The notes beneath the pieces are model-generated. The model searched no databases. It was not told the DNA's origin and was given only the letters and a program-made list of their open reading frames with translations. A DNA stretch of 38,937 nt from Myxococcales bacterium. Its GTDB lineage: Bacteria > Myxococcota > Myxococcia > Myxococcales > JAKAPL01. Below, in pieces: positions 10,728-18,135 of the stretch (position 1 is the first letter of the stretch; each line of letters opens with the position of its first letter). Location: positions 1-38,937 of the forward strand of contig JAJXUD010000043.1 of NCBI GenBank assembly GCA_021783235.1, read 5' to 3'. The position numbers and the translations under genes were made by a program.

Positions 10728-11123
10728 TCAGCCCGCGCGGGCGTCCCGCAGCCGCTGCACGAGCTCCATCAGCTCGGTCCCCTTGAACGGCTTCTCGATG
10801 TGGCCGTCGGCGCCGGCGCGGCGCGAGGCCTCGTGGTCCTGTGCCTTCACGCGCGCGGTCAGCATGTAGATCGGGACGCCTTCCATGAACGGCTCGGCGC
10901 GCAAGAACCGGCACGCCGTGATGCCGTCCATCCCGGGCAGCACGATGTCGAGCAGGACGAGGCTCGGGCGGACCTCGCGGGCCCGCTTCACCGCCTGCGA
11001 GCCGTCGCCGACGCAGCTGACCTCGACGCCCTGCTCCTCGAGCATCGTGCGGACGAGCTCGCGGATGATCGGCTCGTCCTCGACGAGGAGGATTCGGAAG
11101 GGATCGTCGCTCGGCGGGGCCAT
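10728..11123 (-). CDS. Stand-alone response regulator receiver protein
   Basis: The 131-residue product is a single CheY-like receiver domain with no output domain. The acidic pair is Glu15-Asp16 (LLVEDEP), the phosphoacceptor is Asp59 (LVLLDIVLPGMDG), the switch Thr is Thr89 (YMLTA) and the conserved Lys is Lys111 (IEKPF). All catalytic residues are present. No histidine kinase is encoded in the window. I chose the ATG at 11123 because it opens directly into the receiver fold and has a TATCAT -10 element 6 bases upstream. The reading frame stays open another 105 codons through a 21-bp repeat array, which would add (Met-Val-Ala-Asp-His-Trp-Arg)n; I regard that extension as unlikely. recN lies 84 bases downstream. 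Confidence 0.9.
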   Translation of the reverse strand: MAPPSDDPFRILLVEDEPIIRELVRTMLEEQGVEVSCVGDGSQAVKRAREVRPSLVLLDIVLPGMDGITACRFLRAEPFMEGVPIYMLTARVKAQDHEASRRAGADGHIEKPFKGTELMELVQRLRDARAG

Positions 11124-11129
11124 TCGCGG

Positions 11130-11158
11130 ATGATACCCGGGCGCCCGGCCCGCGGAAA
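11130..11158 (-). promoter_or_regulatory. Candidate promoter of the response regulator
   Basis: On the minus strand TATCAT (11130-11135, five of six consensus bases) is preceded at 17 bases by TTTCCG (11153-11158). The -10 ends 6 bases before the ATG at 11123, so the message would be leaderless. The palindromic repeat array begins 49 bases upstream of the -35 element. Confidence 0.45.
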
Positions 11159-11206
11159 GAAGCGCGGGGTCGATTGCAGGGCGACGGACAAAGTCCCACC
11201 CCTCCC

Positions 11207-11458
11207 TGCGCCAGTGGTCCACGACCATGCACCAGTGGTCGGCGACCATGCGCCAGTGGTCGGCGACTACGCGCCAGTGGTCGGCGACCATGCGCCAGTG
11301 GTCCACGACCATGCGCCAGTGGTCCACGACCATGCGCCAGTGGTCGGCGACCATGCGCCAGTGGTCCACGACCATGCGCCAGTGGTCGGCGACCATGCGC
11401 CCGTGGTCCACGACCATGCGCCAGTGGTCGGCGACCATGCGCCCGTGGTCCGCGACCG
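11207..11458. repeat. Twelve 21-bp tandem units, each with a palindrome
   Basis: Twelve contiguous 21-base units (11207-11227 through 11438-11458) share the consensus TGCGCCAGTGGTC-NN-CGACCA, with a degenerate thirteenth to about 11477. Units come in two main types at the variable pair, CA (A) and GG (B). In the order 1-12 they read A B B B A A B A B A B and a CG variant. Type B contains the perfect palindrome TGGTCG-G-CGACCA with 6-bp arms; type A has 5-bp arms. The 21-base period equals two helical turns and seven codons, so every palindrome faces the same side and no frame is interrupted. The array lies between the divergent response regulator promoter and the nucleotidyltransferase gene. 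It is either a binding array for a regulator or DNA-bridging protein, or a neutral minisatellite. Confidence 0.9.
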
Positions 11459-11585
11459 CGCTCGTCGGCGACCGCGCAACCCATCGCGATCACAGGCAGA
11501 AACGCTCCTTCGCAGAAAGTTGCCGCGCTTTTCGATCTTCCTGGCCCCTGTATCCATGAAGGCCGCAACAGAAGGCCGTGGCAGT

Positions 11586-11640
11586 CCAGGGCGCCGGAAT
11601 GGGTCTTCAGCCGGGCAAGTCGAGTCGGCCGGCGCCCTGG
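11586..11640 (+). other. 12-bp perfect inverted repeat in a leader region
   Basis: CCAGGGCGCCGG (11586-11597) and its exact reverse complement (11629-11640) flank a 31-base loop. The structure ends 38 bases before the GTG of the nucleotidyltransferase-like gene, so as RNA it would be a strong stem in the 5' leader, or as DNA a large operator. The surrounding stretch 11459-11678 is less GC-rich than the genes and shows no coding pattern. No known riboswitch core was recognised. It could be an attenuator, a processing site or a terminator without U-tract. Confidence 0.55.
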
Positions 11641-11678
11641 GGGTCGATTGGCTCCCCGGCCCGTGGTACGGACGCCCC

Positions 11679-12662
11679 GTGACCTACGACGGCCTGAACC
11701 GGCTCTTCGCCGAGCTGACCTCGTTCGAGCCGGCGGCGCCGCGCCCCCGCGCGGGCGACGCCGACTGGGGCGAGGTCGCGACCCTCGCCCTCGAGCAGGG
11801 GATCGCGCCGATCCTCTCCTACCAGCTCGAGTATCGCTGGCCGGGCCTCGGGGCGCCCGAGGCCGTGCGCGAGCAGCTCCTCGCGGTCTACCAGGGGACG
11901 GTCGGCGATCTCGTCTTCAAGCTCGTGCGGCTCAAGGAGCTCCTCTCCGCGGAGGGGATGCCCGACGCGCTCCTCCTCGGCGGCGCGGCCACGGCCGACG
12001 TCTTCTTCCCGCACGTCGCCTTCCGGCCGATCCCCGAGCTCGAGATCCTCGTCCGGCCCGCCGAGCGCGAGGCCGCCGCGCAGGCGCTCGCCCGGGCGGA
12101 GCTCGCCCCGGGGCGCCCGGAGCCCGGCGCCACGCCCTTCTCCGATGGCCGGATCGTCCTCTGGCTGCGGACGGCGCTGCCGGGCCTCGCCCAGACCGCC
12201 ACCGAGCTGGAGGCGCTCTTCGCCCGGCGAGTCCGGGCACGCGCCTACGGCCCCCGGGCCCACCGGCTCGCGCCCGAGGACGCCCTGCTCGCCGCGGTGG
12301 CGGCGCTCGCCGACGAGGGGCTCGTCGCGCCCCGGATCGCCTTCGTCGAGCTGCGCGAGATGGCGCTGCGCGGCGGCCAGGGCGCCGAGGGCTTCTGGGA
12401 TCCGGACGCCCCGCCGCTCGACCCGGCGCGCCTCTTCGAGCGGGCCCGGGGCGAGGGGCTCCGGCGGGCGCTCTTCGCGGCGCTCGAACTCGTCGCGCGC
12501 CTCCACCCGACGGCGGCCGAGGCGGCGCGGCGGCTCGCCCCCGAGCTCCCCGCCCGCTCGCGCGCGCTCCTGCGGCGCCTCGTCGTCCTCCCCTCGCAGG
12601 ATCCTCGGCGGCTGCGGCTCGTGCGCGGCGAGCGCGCCCTGCGCCGCGCGATGCTGCGCTGA
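11679..12662 (+). CDS. Nucleotidyltransferase-like protein (NTP_transf_5-like)
   Basis: The 327-residue product resembles the uncharacterised nucleotidyltransferase family often found near polysaccharide genes. The core is ALLLGGAATADVFFPHVAFRPIPELEILVRPAER. In the family this region runs as Leu-Lys-Gly, a Tyr-Pro motif, then an Asp-x-Asp pair before LeuVal. Here the Asp-x-Asp place reads ELE, so metal-dependent catalysis may be altered or lost. C-terminal motifs such as HRLAPEDALLAAVAALAD and IAFVELREM fit the helical part of the family. The fold call is moderate. The GTG at 11679 opens directly into the conserved N-terminus (TYDGLNRLFAEL); an ATG at 11556 would add 41 residues and read through a strong inverted repeat. 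ugd follows 100 bases downstream, which suggests a role in surface polysaccharide. Confidence 0.6.
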   Translation: MTYDGLNRLFAELTSFEPAAPRPRAGDADWGEVATLALEQGIAPILSYQLEYRWPGLGAPEAVREQLLAVYQGTVGDLVFKLVRLKELLSAEGMPDALLLGGAATADVFFPHVAFRPIPELEILVRPAEREAAAQALARAELAPGRPEPGATPFSDGRIVLWLRTALPGLAQTATELEALFARRVRARAYGPRAHRLAPEDALLAAVAALADEGLVAPRIAFVELREMALRGGQGAEGFWDPDAPPLDPARLFERARGEGLRRALFAALELVARLHPTAAEAARRLAPELPARSRALLRRLVVLPSQDPRRLRLVRGERALRRAMLR

Positions 12663-12726
12663 ACGGCCCGCCCGACAACGAAGCCGCTGCGCCCTCATCG
12701 ACGGCCAGGGGGGCACTGGCGATCGG

Positions 12727-12753
12727 TTGGCGACGGGGCCCTTCCAGTGTAAA
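12727..12753 (+). promoter_or_regulatory. Candidate ugd promoter
   Basis: TTGGCG (12727-12732) and TGTAAA (12748-12753) are separated by 15 bases, shorter than ideal. The -10 ends 9 bases before the ugd ATG and no Shine-Dalgarno sequence is visible, matching the leaderless pattern of other genes in the window. Confidence 0.3.
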
Positions 12754-12762
12754 ACGCCCGCC

Positions 12763-14064
12763 ATGCGCCTCTCCGTCATCGGCACCGGCTACGTTGGGCT
12801 CGTCGCCGGCGCCTGCTTCGCCGACAGCGGCAACGACGTCTGCTGCGTCGACCTCGACCGCGCCAAGATCGAGGCCCTCTCGCGCGGCGAGATCCCCATC
12901 TTCGAGCCGGGGCTCGAGGAGCTCGTCCACCGCAGCGTCCGCGAGAAGCGGCTCTCGTTCACGACCGACCTGCCGGGGGCCGTCCGCGGCTGCCAGGTCG
13001 TCTTCATCGCGGTGGGCACGCCCCCCGGGGAGAACGGCGACGCCGACCTGCAGCACGTCCTCGCCGCCGCCCGCGACATCGGCCGCGCCATCGACGGCCC
13101 GACCGTGGTCGTCGACAAGAGCACGGTCCCGGTCGGAACCGCCGACCTCGTTCGCGCGGAGATCGCGAAGGTCGCGAAGGCGCCGTTCGACGTCGTCTCG
13201 AACCCCGAGTTCCTCAAGGAGGGGGCGGCGCTCGACGACTTCTTGCGCCCCGACCGGATCGTCGTCGGCTGCGACTCCGAGCGGGCGCGGGCCGTGATGG
13301 CCGAGCTCTATGCCCCGTTCGTGAGGACCGAGCACCCCATCTTCTTCATGGACAGCCACTCGGCCGAGCTGACGAAGTACGCCGCCAACGCGATGCTCGC
13401 CCTGCGCATCAGCTTCATGAACGACATCGCGCTGCTCTGCGAGAAGGTCGGCGCCGACGTGGATCTCGTCCGCAAGGGCATGGGCTCGGACAAGCGAATC
13501 GGCTTCCCGTTCCTCTTCCCGGGCGTCGGCTACGGCGGTTCCTGCTTCCCGAAGGACGTCAAGGCGCTCGTCGCGATGGGGCGGGAGTACGGGCTCGAGT
13601 CGGAGATCCTGCGCGCGGTCGAGCGGGTGAACGAGCGGCAGAAGAAGCTGCTCGTCCAGAAGGCGGTGCGCCACTTCGGCTCGCTCGAGGGCAAGCGCTT
13701 CGCCGTCTGGGGGCTCGCGTTCAAGCCGCGGACCGACGACATGCGCGAAGCGCCGTCCATCGAGATCATCGAGGGGCTCACCGGCAAGGGGGCCGAGGTC
13801 CGCGCGCACGACCCGGTGGCGGGCGCGGCGGCGCGGCGCCACTTCGGGCCGCGGGTCGTCCATTGCGACGGCCCCTACGAGGCGCTCGAGGGGGCCGACG
13901 CGCTCTTCCTCGTGACCGAGTGGAACGAGTTTCGCCAGCCGGACTTCGACCGAATGAAGGCGCTGATGCGTCAGCCCGTGATCTTCGACGGCCGCAACCT
14001 CTACGACCCCGCGAAGATGCGCGAGCGCGGCTTCACCTACCACGGGATCGGACGGCGCTCGTGA
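12763..14064 (+). CDS. ugd: UDP-glucose 6-dehydrogenase
   Basis: The enzyme oxidises UDP-glucose to UDP-glucuronate with two NAD+, supplying acidic sugar for exopolysaccharide, O-antigen or lipid A modification. The 433-residue product has the Rossmann start MRLSVIGTGYVGLVAGACFAD. VFIAVGTPPGENGDADL, KSTVPVGTA and NPEFLKEGAALDDFL follow. The central-domain motifs are ELTKYAANAMLALRISFMND and the active-site segment GVGYGGSCFPKDVKAL with the catalytic Cys. The C-terminal domain carries WGLAFKPRTDDMREAPSI. All key residues of the UDP-glucose/GDP-mannose dehydrogenase family are visible. Closely related enzymes with the same motifs act on other UDP-sugars, but the length and SNPEFLKEG pattern favour Ugd. 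The stop overlaps the start of a small lipoprotein gene by GTGA. Confidence 0.95.
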   Translation: MRLSVIGTGYVGLVAGACFADSGNDVCCVDLDRAKIEALSRGEIPIFEPGLEELVHRSVREKRLSFTTDLPGAVRGCQVVFIAVGTPPGENGDADLQHVLAAARDIGRAIDGPTVVVDKSTVPVGTADLVRAEIAKVAKAPFDVVSNPEFLKEGAALDDFLRPDRIVVGCDSERARAVMAELYAPFVRTEHPIFFMDSHSAELTKYAANAMLALRISFMNDIALLCEKVGADVDLVRKGMGSDKRIGFPFLFPGVGYGGSCFPKDVKALVAMGREYGLESEILRAVERVNERQKKLLVQKAVRHFGSLEGKRFAVWGLAFKPRTDDMREAPSIEIIEGLTGKGAEVRAHDPVAGAAARRHFGPRVVHCDGPYEALEGADALFLVTEWNEFRQPDFDRMKALMRQPVIFDGRNLYDPAKMRERGFTYHGIGRRS

Positions 14065-14363
14065 GAACCGCTTCCCTCCTCCTCGCGCTGGCCGCGCTCT
14101 CGGCCGGCTGCCAGAGCGACTGCTACACGCTCGCGCAGAACATCTGCCAGTGCGCCGCCTCGCAGGCGGAGCAGCAGTCGTGCATCAGCCAGATCGCCCT
14201 CATCAACGGCACCGCGAACCCGAGCTCGGCCGACCTCGCGCGCTGCACCCAGGAGCTCAACACGTGCGACTGCCGCATGCTCGAGACCGGGACCCTCGCC
14301 GCGAAGGTCGCCTGCGGCCTCGCGCGACCCGATCCGAACGACCGATCGCTCGGCGGGCGCTGA
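14061..14363 (+). CDS. Small Cys-rich lipoprotein
   Basis: The 100-residue product has a textbook lipobox, LSAGC with Cys17, followed by Gln, which favours transport to the outer membrane. The mature part contains about eight further cysteines (CYTLAQNICQC, QQSCISQIAL, ARCTQELNTCDCRML). The GTG overlaps the ugd stop codon, so it is translationally coupled to ugd, but no functional link is evident. I do not recognise the family. It is convergent with the next gene with only 3 bases between the stops. Confidence 0.8.
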   Translation: MRTASLLLALAALSAGCQSDCYTLAQNICQCAASQAEQQSCISQIALINGTANPSSADLARCTQELNTCDCRMLETGTLAAKVACGLARPDPNDRSLGGR

Positions 14364-14366
14364 AGG

Positions 14367-15560
14367 CTACTCGGCTTCGCCCGGGTAGAGGAGCGCCACC
14401 GCGATCGGCCTGTTCGGCGTGAAGGGCGGCGGCGTGAAGGTCCCCTGCAGAAAGCCCGTCAGCTGCCCGGCCGCGTCCGAGTAGGCCAGGGCGTAGCTCG
14501 TCGTCCCATAGGGAGCGTCGACCGCGACGAAGCTGCCGAGGCTCGAGCTGCTCGAGGCCGACGGGGAGAGGCCCGCGTAGCTCGAGCCGTAGTAGCCGAG
14601 GAAGCCCGGCGCGGGTGAGAGGCCGACGGTGAAGCCCTGGAGGTAGGCGCTCACGTCGCAGCGGGCCGCCTGCCCCACCCAGGTGAGGTGGCCGGCCTGC
14701 GGGGTGACGCCCGTCAGGGCCGGGACGTTCGCGAGGAACTTGCTCTGGCTGACGACCGCGTAGAGGCCGAGGCTCAGGCTCTGGCCGGGCTGCCCGCGGA
14801 CGACGAGGTTCGGGAAGTAGGTGATGGCGCCGACGCCGGGCGAGGTGACGGCGGCGATCACGGGACCGACCTGGGCGGGGAGCTGCAGCTGGTAGACCGG
14901 CCAGGGCGCGCCGCCTTGGGGCACGGCCGTCACCGGTGGCGCGAGCTGCTCCCCGCTCGGCCCGAAGAAGACCACGATGCCGCCGTCGAGCGAGGGATCG
15001 GCCGTGTTGTCCGGAAAGAGCGTGACCGGGCCCGAGACGGTGACCATCCCGCCCGCGTCGGCGGGCCCGGCGTCGAGCGCCGCGCAGTTCGGCCCGCTGC
15101 CGACGGGCGGCGGCGCGAGGCAGACGCCGCCGAGGCAGACGTCCGGCGGGAGGCAGTCGCCGTTCCGCTGGCAGGGGGAGGCGGGGACGCAGGCGCCGAG
15201 CGCCTGGTCGCAGCTGCCGTTCCCGCAACCGCCGTCCGAGAGGCAGGCCGGGCGGCAGCTCCCGAGGTCGCAGACGCCGCCGTCGGCGCAGGCGGTGAGG
15301 CCGCCGTCGCAGAGCGCGAGCCAGCCGTCCGGCGAACAGCTGGGCGGCGCGTCGCAGCCGCCCGCGTCCTGGCCGCCATCCGCCGCGACGCCGGCATCGG
15401 CGCCGCCAGGCTTGCCGGGCAGGACGCAGGCGCCGTTCACGCAGACGTAGCCCGACAGGCAGCCGCCGCTCGGGTCGCAAGGAAGCCCGTCGAGCGTGAC
15501 GTCCGGAACGACGCAGCCGGGCGCCGCCGCGAAGGCGAGGAGCCAGAGGGCCCGTCTCAC
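14367..15560 (-). CDS. Lipoprotein with N-terminal Cys-rich region
   Basis: The 397-residue product has a lipoprotein-like signal with Cys16 (AAPGCVVPD). Residues about 28-165 are a series of small disulfide-rich modules (CLSGYVCVNGAC, CDLGSCRPAC, CGNGSCDQALGAC, CQRNGDCLPPDVC), interrupted by Asp-Ala-Gly-Gly spacers such as GGADAGVAADGGQDAGG. The rest, from VTVSGPVTLFPDN, is cysteine-poor except for one Cys (AARCDVSAYLQG) and looks like a beta-rich domain with aromatic repeats (GFLGYYGSSYAGLSP). It is likely surface-exposed; the function is unknown. It starts with an ATG that overlaps the stop of the upstream envelope protein gene by 4 bases, so the two are probably one operon, divergent from the PEGA kinase. 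Confidence 0.8.
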   Translation of the reverse strand: MRRALWLLAFAAAPGCVVPDVTLDGLPCDPSGGCLSGYVCVNGACVLPGKPGGADAGVAADGGQDAGGCDAPPSCSPDGWLALCDGGLTACADGGVCDLGSCRPACLSDGGCGNGSCDQALGACVPASPCQRNGDCLPPDVCLGGVCLAPPPVGSGPNCAALDAGPADAGGMVTVSGPVTLFPDNTADPSLDGGIVVFFGPSGEQLAPPVTAVPQGGAPWPVYQLQLPAQVGPVIAAVTSPGVGAITYFPNLVVRGQPGQSLSLGLYAVVSQSKFLANVPALTGVTPQAGHLTWVGQAARCDVSAYLQGFTVGLSPAPGFLGYYGSSYAGLSPSASSSSSLGSFVAVDAPYGTTSYALAYSDAAGQLTGFLQGTFTPPPFTPNRPIAVALLYPGEAE

Positions 15561-16351
15561 CAGACCCCCAAGAGCGCCCCTCCGGCCACGGCGACGAGCG
15601 CGCCCGCGGCGAAGAGGACGTTCGCGGCGATGGCCTCCTGACCGGCGCGGGAGAGCTCGCTCCCCGCCTGGATCTGGGTCACGCCCGACCGCTGCGCCGC
15701 CGCGGCCGCGCCCTGCTCCTGTGCGCCGAAGTAGCCGCCGGCGCCGATCGCGGCCACGCCGACGGCGATCATCGCGGCCGAGACCCAGCGGCCGGCGTGG
15801 GACGGCGGGGGCGGCGCGAGGGAGAGCTCGCCCACCGGCCGGACCGCCCCCGCGGGGACGCCGCGCGGGGGCACATCGGATGACGCCGCGCCCGACGGCG
15901 AGGCCCGCGGCTCGGAGCGGCCCGGCGCCCCTTGGCGCGGGGAAGTGACGATGGGAGGCGGGGGCTCGAGGGTTGGCGGGGACTCGATCGGCGGAGCCCG
16001 GCTCGCGTCGGAGGCGAGCTGCGCCTTCACGGCGTCGAAGATCCGGGCGACCTTCGGGGAGGTCCCGAGCGGCAGCTCGAGCCCGGGATCGAGCACGAGG
16101 CCGGCCCGGAACGACCCGCGGGCCGCCCGGTCGTCGCCCGCGACCGTGTCGATGAGCCCGAGGAAGAGATAGGCCTGGGCGCGCCGCTGCGAATCGGGCG
16201 AGGCCGCGGCGCGGAGCAGCGCCACGCGGGCCGCGTCGTACTCGAGCTCATGGTAGAGCCGTTTGCCGACGTCGAGCTGGTCTGCGCGGGCGACGCCGGA
16301 CGCACAGAGGAGGAGCCCGAGGAGCGCGGGGCTTCGGAAAAGGCAGCTCAA
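15557..16351 (-). CDS. Secreted TPR-like protein with C-terminal membrane segments
   Basis: The 264-residue product has a cleavable signal peptide (CLFRSPALLGLLLCASGVARA then DQ). Residues about 25-110 form helical repeats (KRLYHELEYDAARVALLRAAA, RAQAYLFLGLIDTVAGDDRAA) with the common GLVLDPGLELPLGTSPKVARIFD segment that closes such TPR modules in this group. A long Pro/Ser-rich linker follows, then two hydrophobic segments (AAMIAVGVAAIGAGGYFG and a C-terminal FAAGALVAVAGGALLG). It is probably an envelope protein that works with the divergent PEGA kinase, from which its start is separated by only 42 bases. The TTG start is chosen because it begins the signal peptide and has a Shine-Dalgarno sequence GGAGGA (16361-16366, minus strand) 9 bases upstream. 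Confidence 0.7.
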   Translation of the reverse strand: MSCLFRSPALLGLLLCASGVARADQLDVGKRLYHELEYDAARVALLRAAASPDSQRRAQAYLFLGLIDTVAGDDRAARGSFRAGLVLDPGLELPLGTSPKVARIFDAVKAQLASDASRAPPIESPPTLEPPPPIVTSPRQGAPGRSEPRASPSGAASSDVPPRGVPAGAVRPVGELSLAPPPPSHAGRWVSAAMIAVGVAAIGAGGYFGAQEQGAAAAAQRSGVTQIQAGSELSRAGQEAIAANVLFAAGALVAVAGGALLGVW

Positions 16352-16354
16352 GGG

Positions 16355-16384
16355 TTGCGTTCCTCCGGCTCCCCTGCCGATAAT
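16355..16384 (+). promoter_or_regulatory. Candidate promoter of the PEGA kinase
   Basis: TTGCGT (16355-16360), an 18-base spacer and GATAAT (16379-16384) form a good sigma70-like pair. The -10 ends 9 bases before the GTG of the kinase, so the transcript should be leaderless. The element lies inside the leader of the divergent TPR gene, and its -35 is next to that gene's Shine-Dalgarno sequence, so the two units probably affect each other. Confidence 0.5.
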
Positions 16385-16393
16385 GGCCGCCGC

Positions 16394-18121
16394 GTGTCGG
16401 ACCCGGGTTCTCCAGCGATCCTGCAGCGATATCACCTTATTCGCAAGATTGCGACGGGCGGGATGGCCGAGGTCTACCTCGCCGAGCAGACGGGGGCCGG
16501 CGGCTTCAAGAAGCGAGTCGCGATCAAGCGCATCCTGCCGCAGTTCGCCGAGGATCCGAAATTCCTCGAGATGTTCCTCGACGAGGCCCGGCTCGCGGCG
16601 CTCTTCCACCACCCGAACCTCATCCAGATCTACGAGCTCGGGGAGATCGAAGGGCTCCCCTCCATGGTCATGGAGTACGTGCGCGGCCTCTCGCTCTCGG
16701 AGATCATCAAGCGCGCCCACGCGGCCGGCCAGCCGAAGATCCCGCCCGGGATCGCGGCGCGGCTCCTCGTGCAGGCCTGCGAGGGGCTCGACTACGCCCA
16801 CGGCTTCCGCGACCCGGAGACCGACCAGCCGCTGGGCCTCGTCCACCGCGACGTGAGCCCGCAGAACATCCTCCTGTCGAGGGAGGGCATCGCCAAGATC
16901 ATGGACTTCGGCATCGCCAAGGCGGCGGGGAACCTGCACCACACGAGCACGGGCACCCTCAAGGGCAAGCTCGCCTACATGCCCCCGGAGCAGCTGAACG
17001 GCAAGACGCTCGACCGGCGCGCGGACGTCTGGGCCCTCGGCGTCGTGCTCTACGAGCTGCTCGCCGGCCGCCGCCCCTTCGTCGGCGACAGCGAAGCCTC
17101 CGTCTTCCGCGCCATCCTGATGGAGCCGCTGCCGCCGCTCGAGGAGCTCGCCGAGGAGGTGCCGAGCCCCCTGCGGACCATCGTCAACGGCGCCCTCGCC
17201 CGCGAGGTGGAGAACCGGACGCCGAGCGCCGGCGCGATGGCGAAACAGCTCGAGGACTGGCTCACGGCGAGCGGCGACCGGACGTCCATCGGCGAGGTCG
17301 CCGAGTGGCTCGCCCCGCTCCTGCCGCAGACGGCCGCCGGCGCGACCCCCGGCGGGCCGCAGTTGACGCCCTCGAACCTCGCCATGCCGGCCGCCCAGAC
17401 GAGAATCGCCGCACCGACGGTGCGCTCCTCGCTGGCGGCGCAACGGGCCGCGACCGAGCTCGAACCGCCCCTTGGCGCGCAGAGGCGGCTCGCGCTGGAC
17501 GAGGGCGAGTCGACCGTCACGGCCGCCCCCGCGCGAGCGCGAGGCGGCCGCTGGGTCGCGGGTGGCGCCCTCCTCGCGGCGGCCGTGGTCTCGATCGCCT
17601 TCCTCGCCCGCGACCGCCTCTTCCCGCCGCCCGTGGCGCCGCCGGTCGCCGAGCTGCCGGCGGCGATCGCCGTGGCGCCCCCCACGCGCCCGGCGCCTGC
17701 CGTCCCCACGGCCGTCGTCCCCGCGGCGGCCCCGGCCCCCAGCGGGACGAGCCAGCCGCCCGTGGCTCCGGTCGCTCCCCCTCCGGTCGCGAGCGGCGCC
17801 GAAGGGCCCACCCGCCCGGCGAAGCGCGCCGCGGTGCGTTCCCACCACGCCGCGCGCCGGACCGAGGGCGGGAGCCGCCTCGCCGCGATGGGCGAGGGTG
17901 GGGGCACCGGCGAGCTCGTCATCAACACCGAGCCCTGGTCGCGCGTCTACGTCGACGGACGGGAGATCGGCGACACGCCGCTGCCGAAGGTACCGCTGTC
18001 GGCCGGGCGCCACCTGCTCGTCTGCAAGAACCCGGACAACGGCCTCGTCCACCGAGAGACCATCGTGATCCGGGCGGGGGAGCCAACGCGCCGCTTCATC
18101 CAGCTCGGCGGCGGAGAGTGA
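16394..18121 (+). CDS. Transmembrane Ser/Thr protein kinase with PEGA domain
   Basis: The 575-residue product is a Hanks-type kinase. The kinase domain occupies about residues 13-270. Its Gly-rich loop is ATGGMAEVY (20-28), the catalytic Lys is Lys45 (VAIKR), HRDVSPQN is at 151-158 and DFG at 171-173. The activation segment ends in YMPPEQL in place of APE. An Ala/Pro-rich linker leads to one membrane helix at about 386-406, then a Pro/Ala-rich extracytoplasmic stalk, and a PEGA domain at about 506-572 (GELVINTEPWSRVYVDGREIGDTPLPKVPL in the sequence, split here only for description). PEGA domains are beta-rich modules thought to bind surface or envelope ligands, so this is likely a sensor kinase of the cell envelope. 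The GTG start follows a GATAAT promoter element. A VOC protein gene starts 15 bases after the stop. Confidence 0.93.
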   Translation: MSDPGSPAILQRYHLIRKIATGGMAEVYLAEQTGAGGFKKRVAIKRILPQFAEDPKFLEMFLDEARLAALFHHPNLIQIYELGEIEGLPSMVMEYVRGLSLSEIIKRAHAAGQPKIPPGIAARLLVQACEGLDYAHGFRDPETDQPLGLVHRDVSPQNILLSREGIAKIMDFGIAKAAGNLHHTSTGTLKGKLAYMPPEQLNGKTLDRRADVWALGVVLYELLAGRRPFVGDSEASVFRAILMEPLPPLEELAEEVPSPLRTIVNGALAREVENRTPSAGAMAKQLEDWLTASGDRTSIGEVAEWLAPLLPQTAAGATPGGPQLTPSNLAMPAAQTRIAAPTVRSSLAAQRAATELEPPLGAQRRLALDEGESTVTAAPARARGGRWVAGGALLAAAVVSIAFLARDRLFPPPVAPPVAELPAAIAVAPPTRPAPAVPTAVVPAAAPAPSGTSQPPVAPVAPPPVASGAEGPTRPAKRAAVRSHHAARRTEGGSRLAAMGEGGGTGELVINTEPWSRVYVDGREIGDTPLPKVPLSAGRHLLVCKNPDNGLVHRETIVIRAGEPTRRFIQLGGGE

Positions 18122-18122
18122 C

Positions 18123-18128
18123 AGGAGG
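18123..18128 (+). promoter_or_regulatory. Strong Shine-Dalgarno sequence of the VOC gene
   Basis: A full AGGAGG lies 7 bases before the ATG at 18136, immediately after the kinase stop codon. It fixes the start of the VOC gene. It also contrasts with the first genes of units in this window, which mostly lack such a site. Confidence 0.85.
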
Positions 18129-18135
18129 AAGCGCC

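Noticed and set aside
11207-11458. CRISPR array
   Set aside because: The 21-bp units are directly contiguous with no unique spacers and no cas genes are present; it is a tandem repeat.
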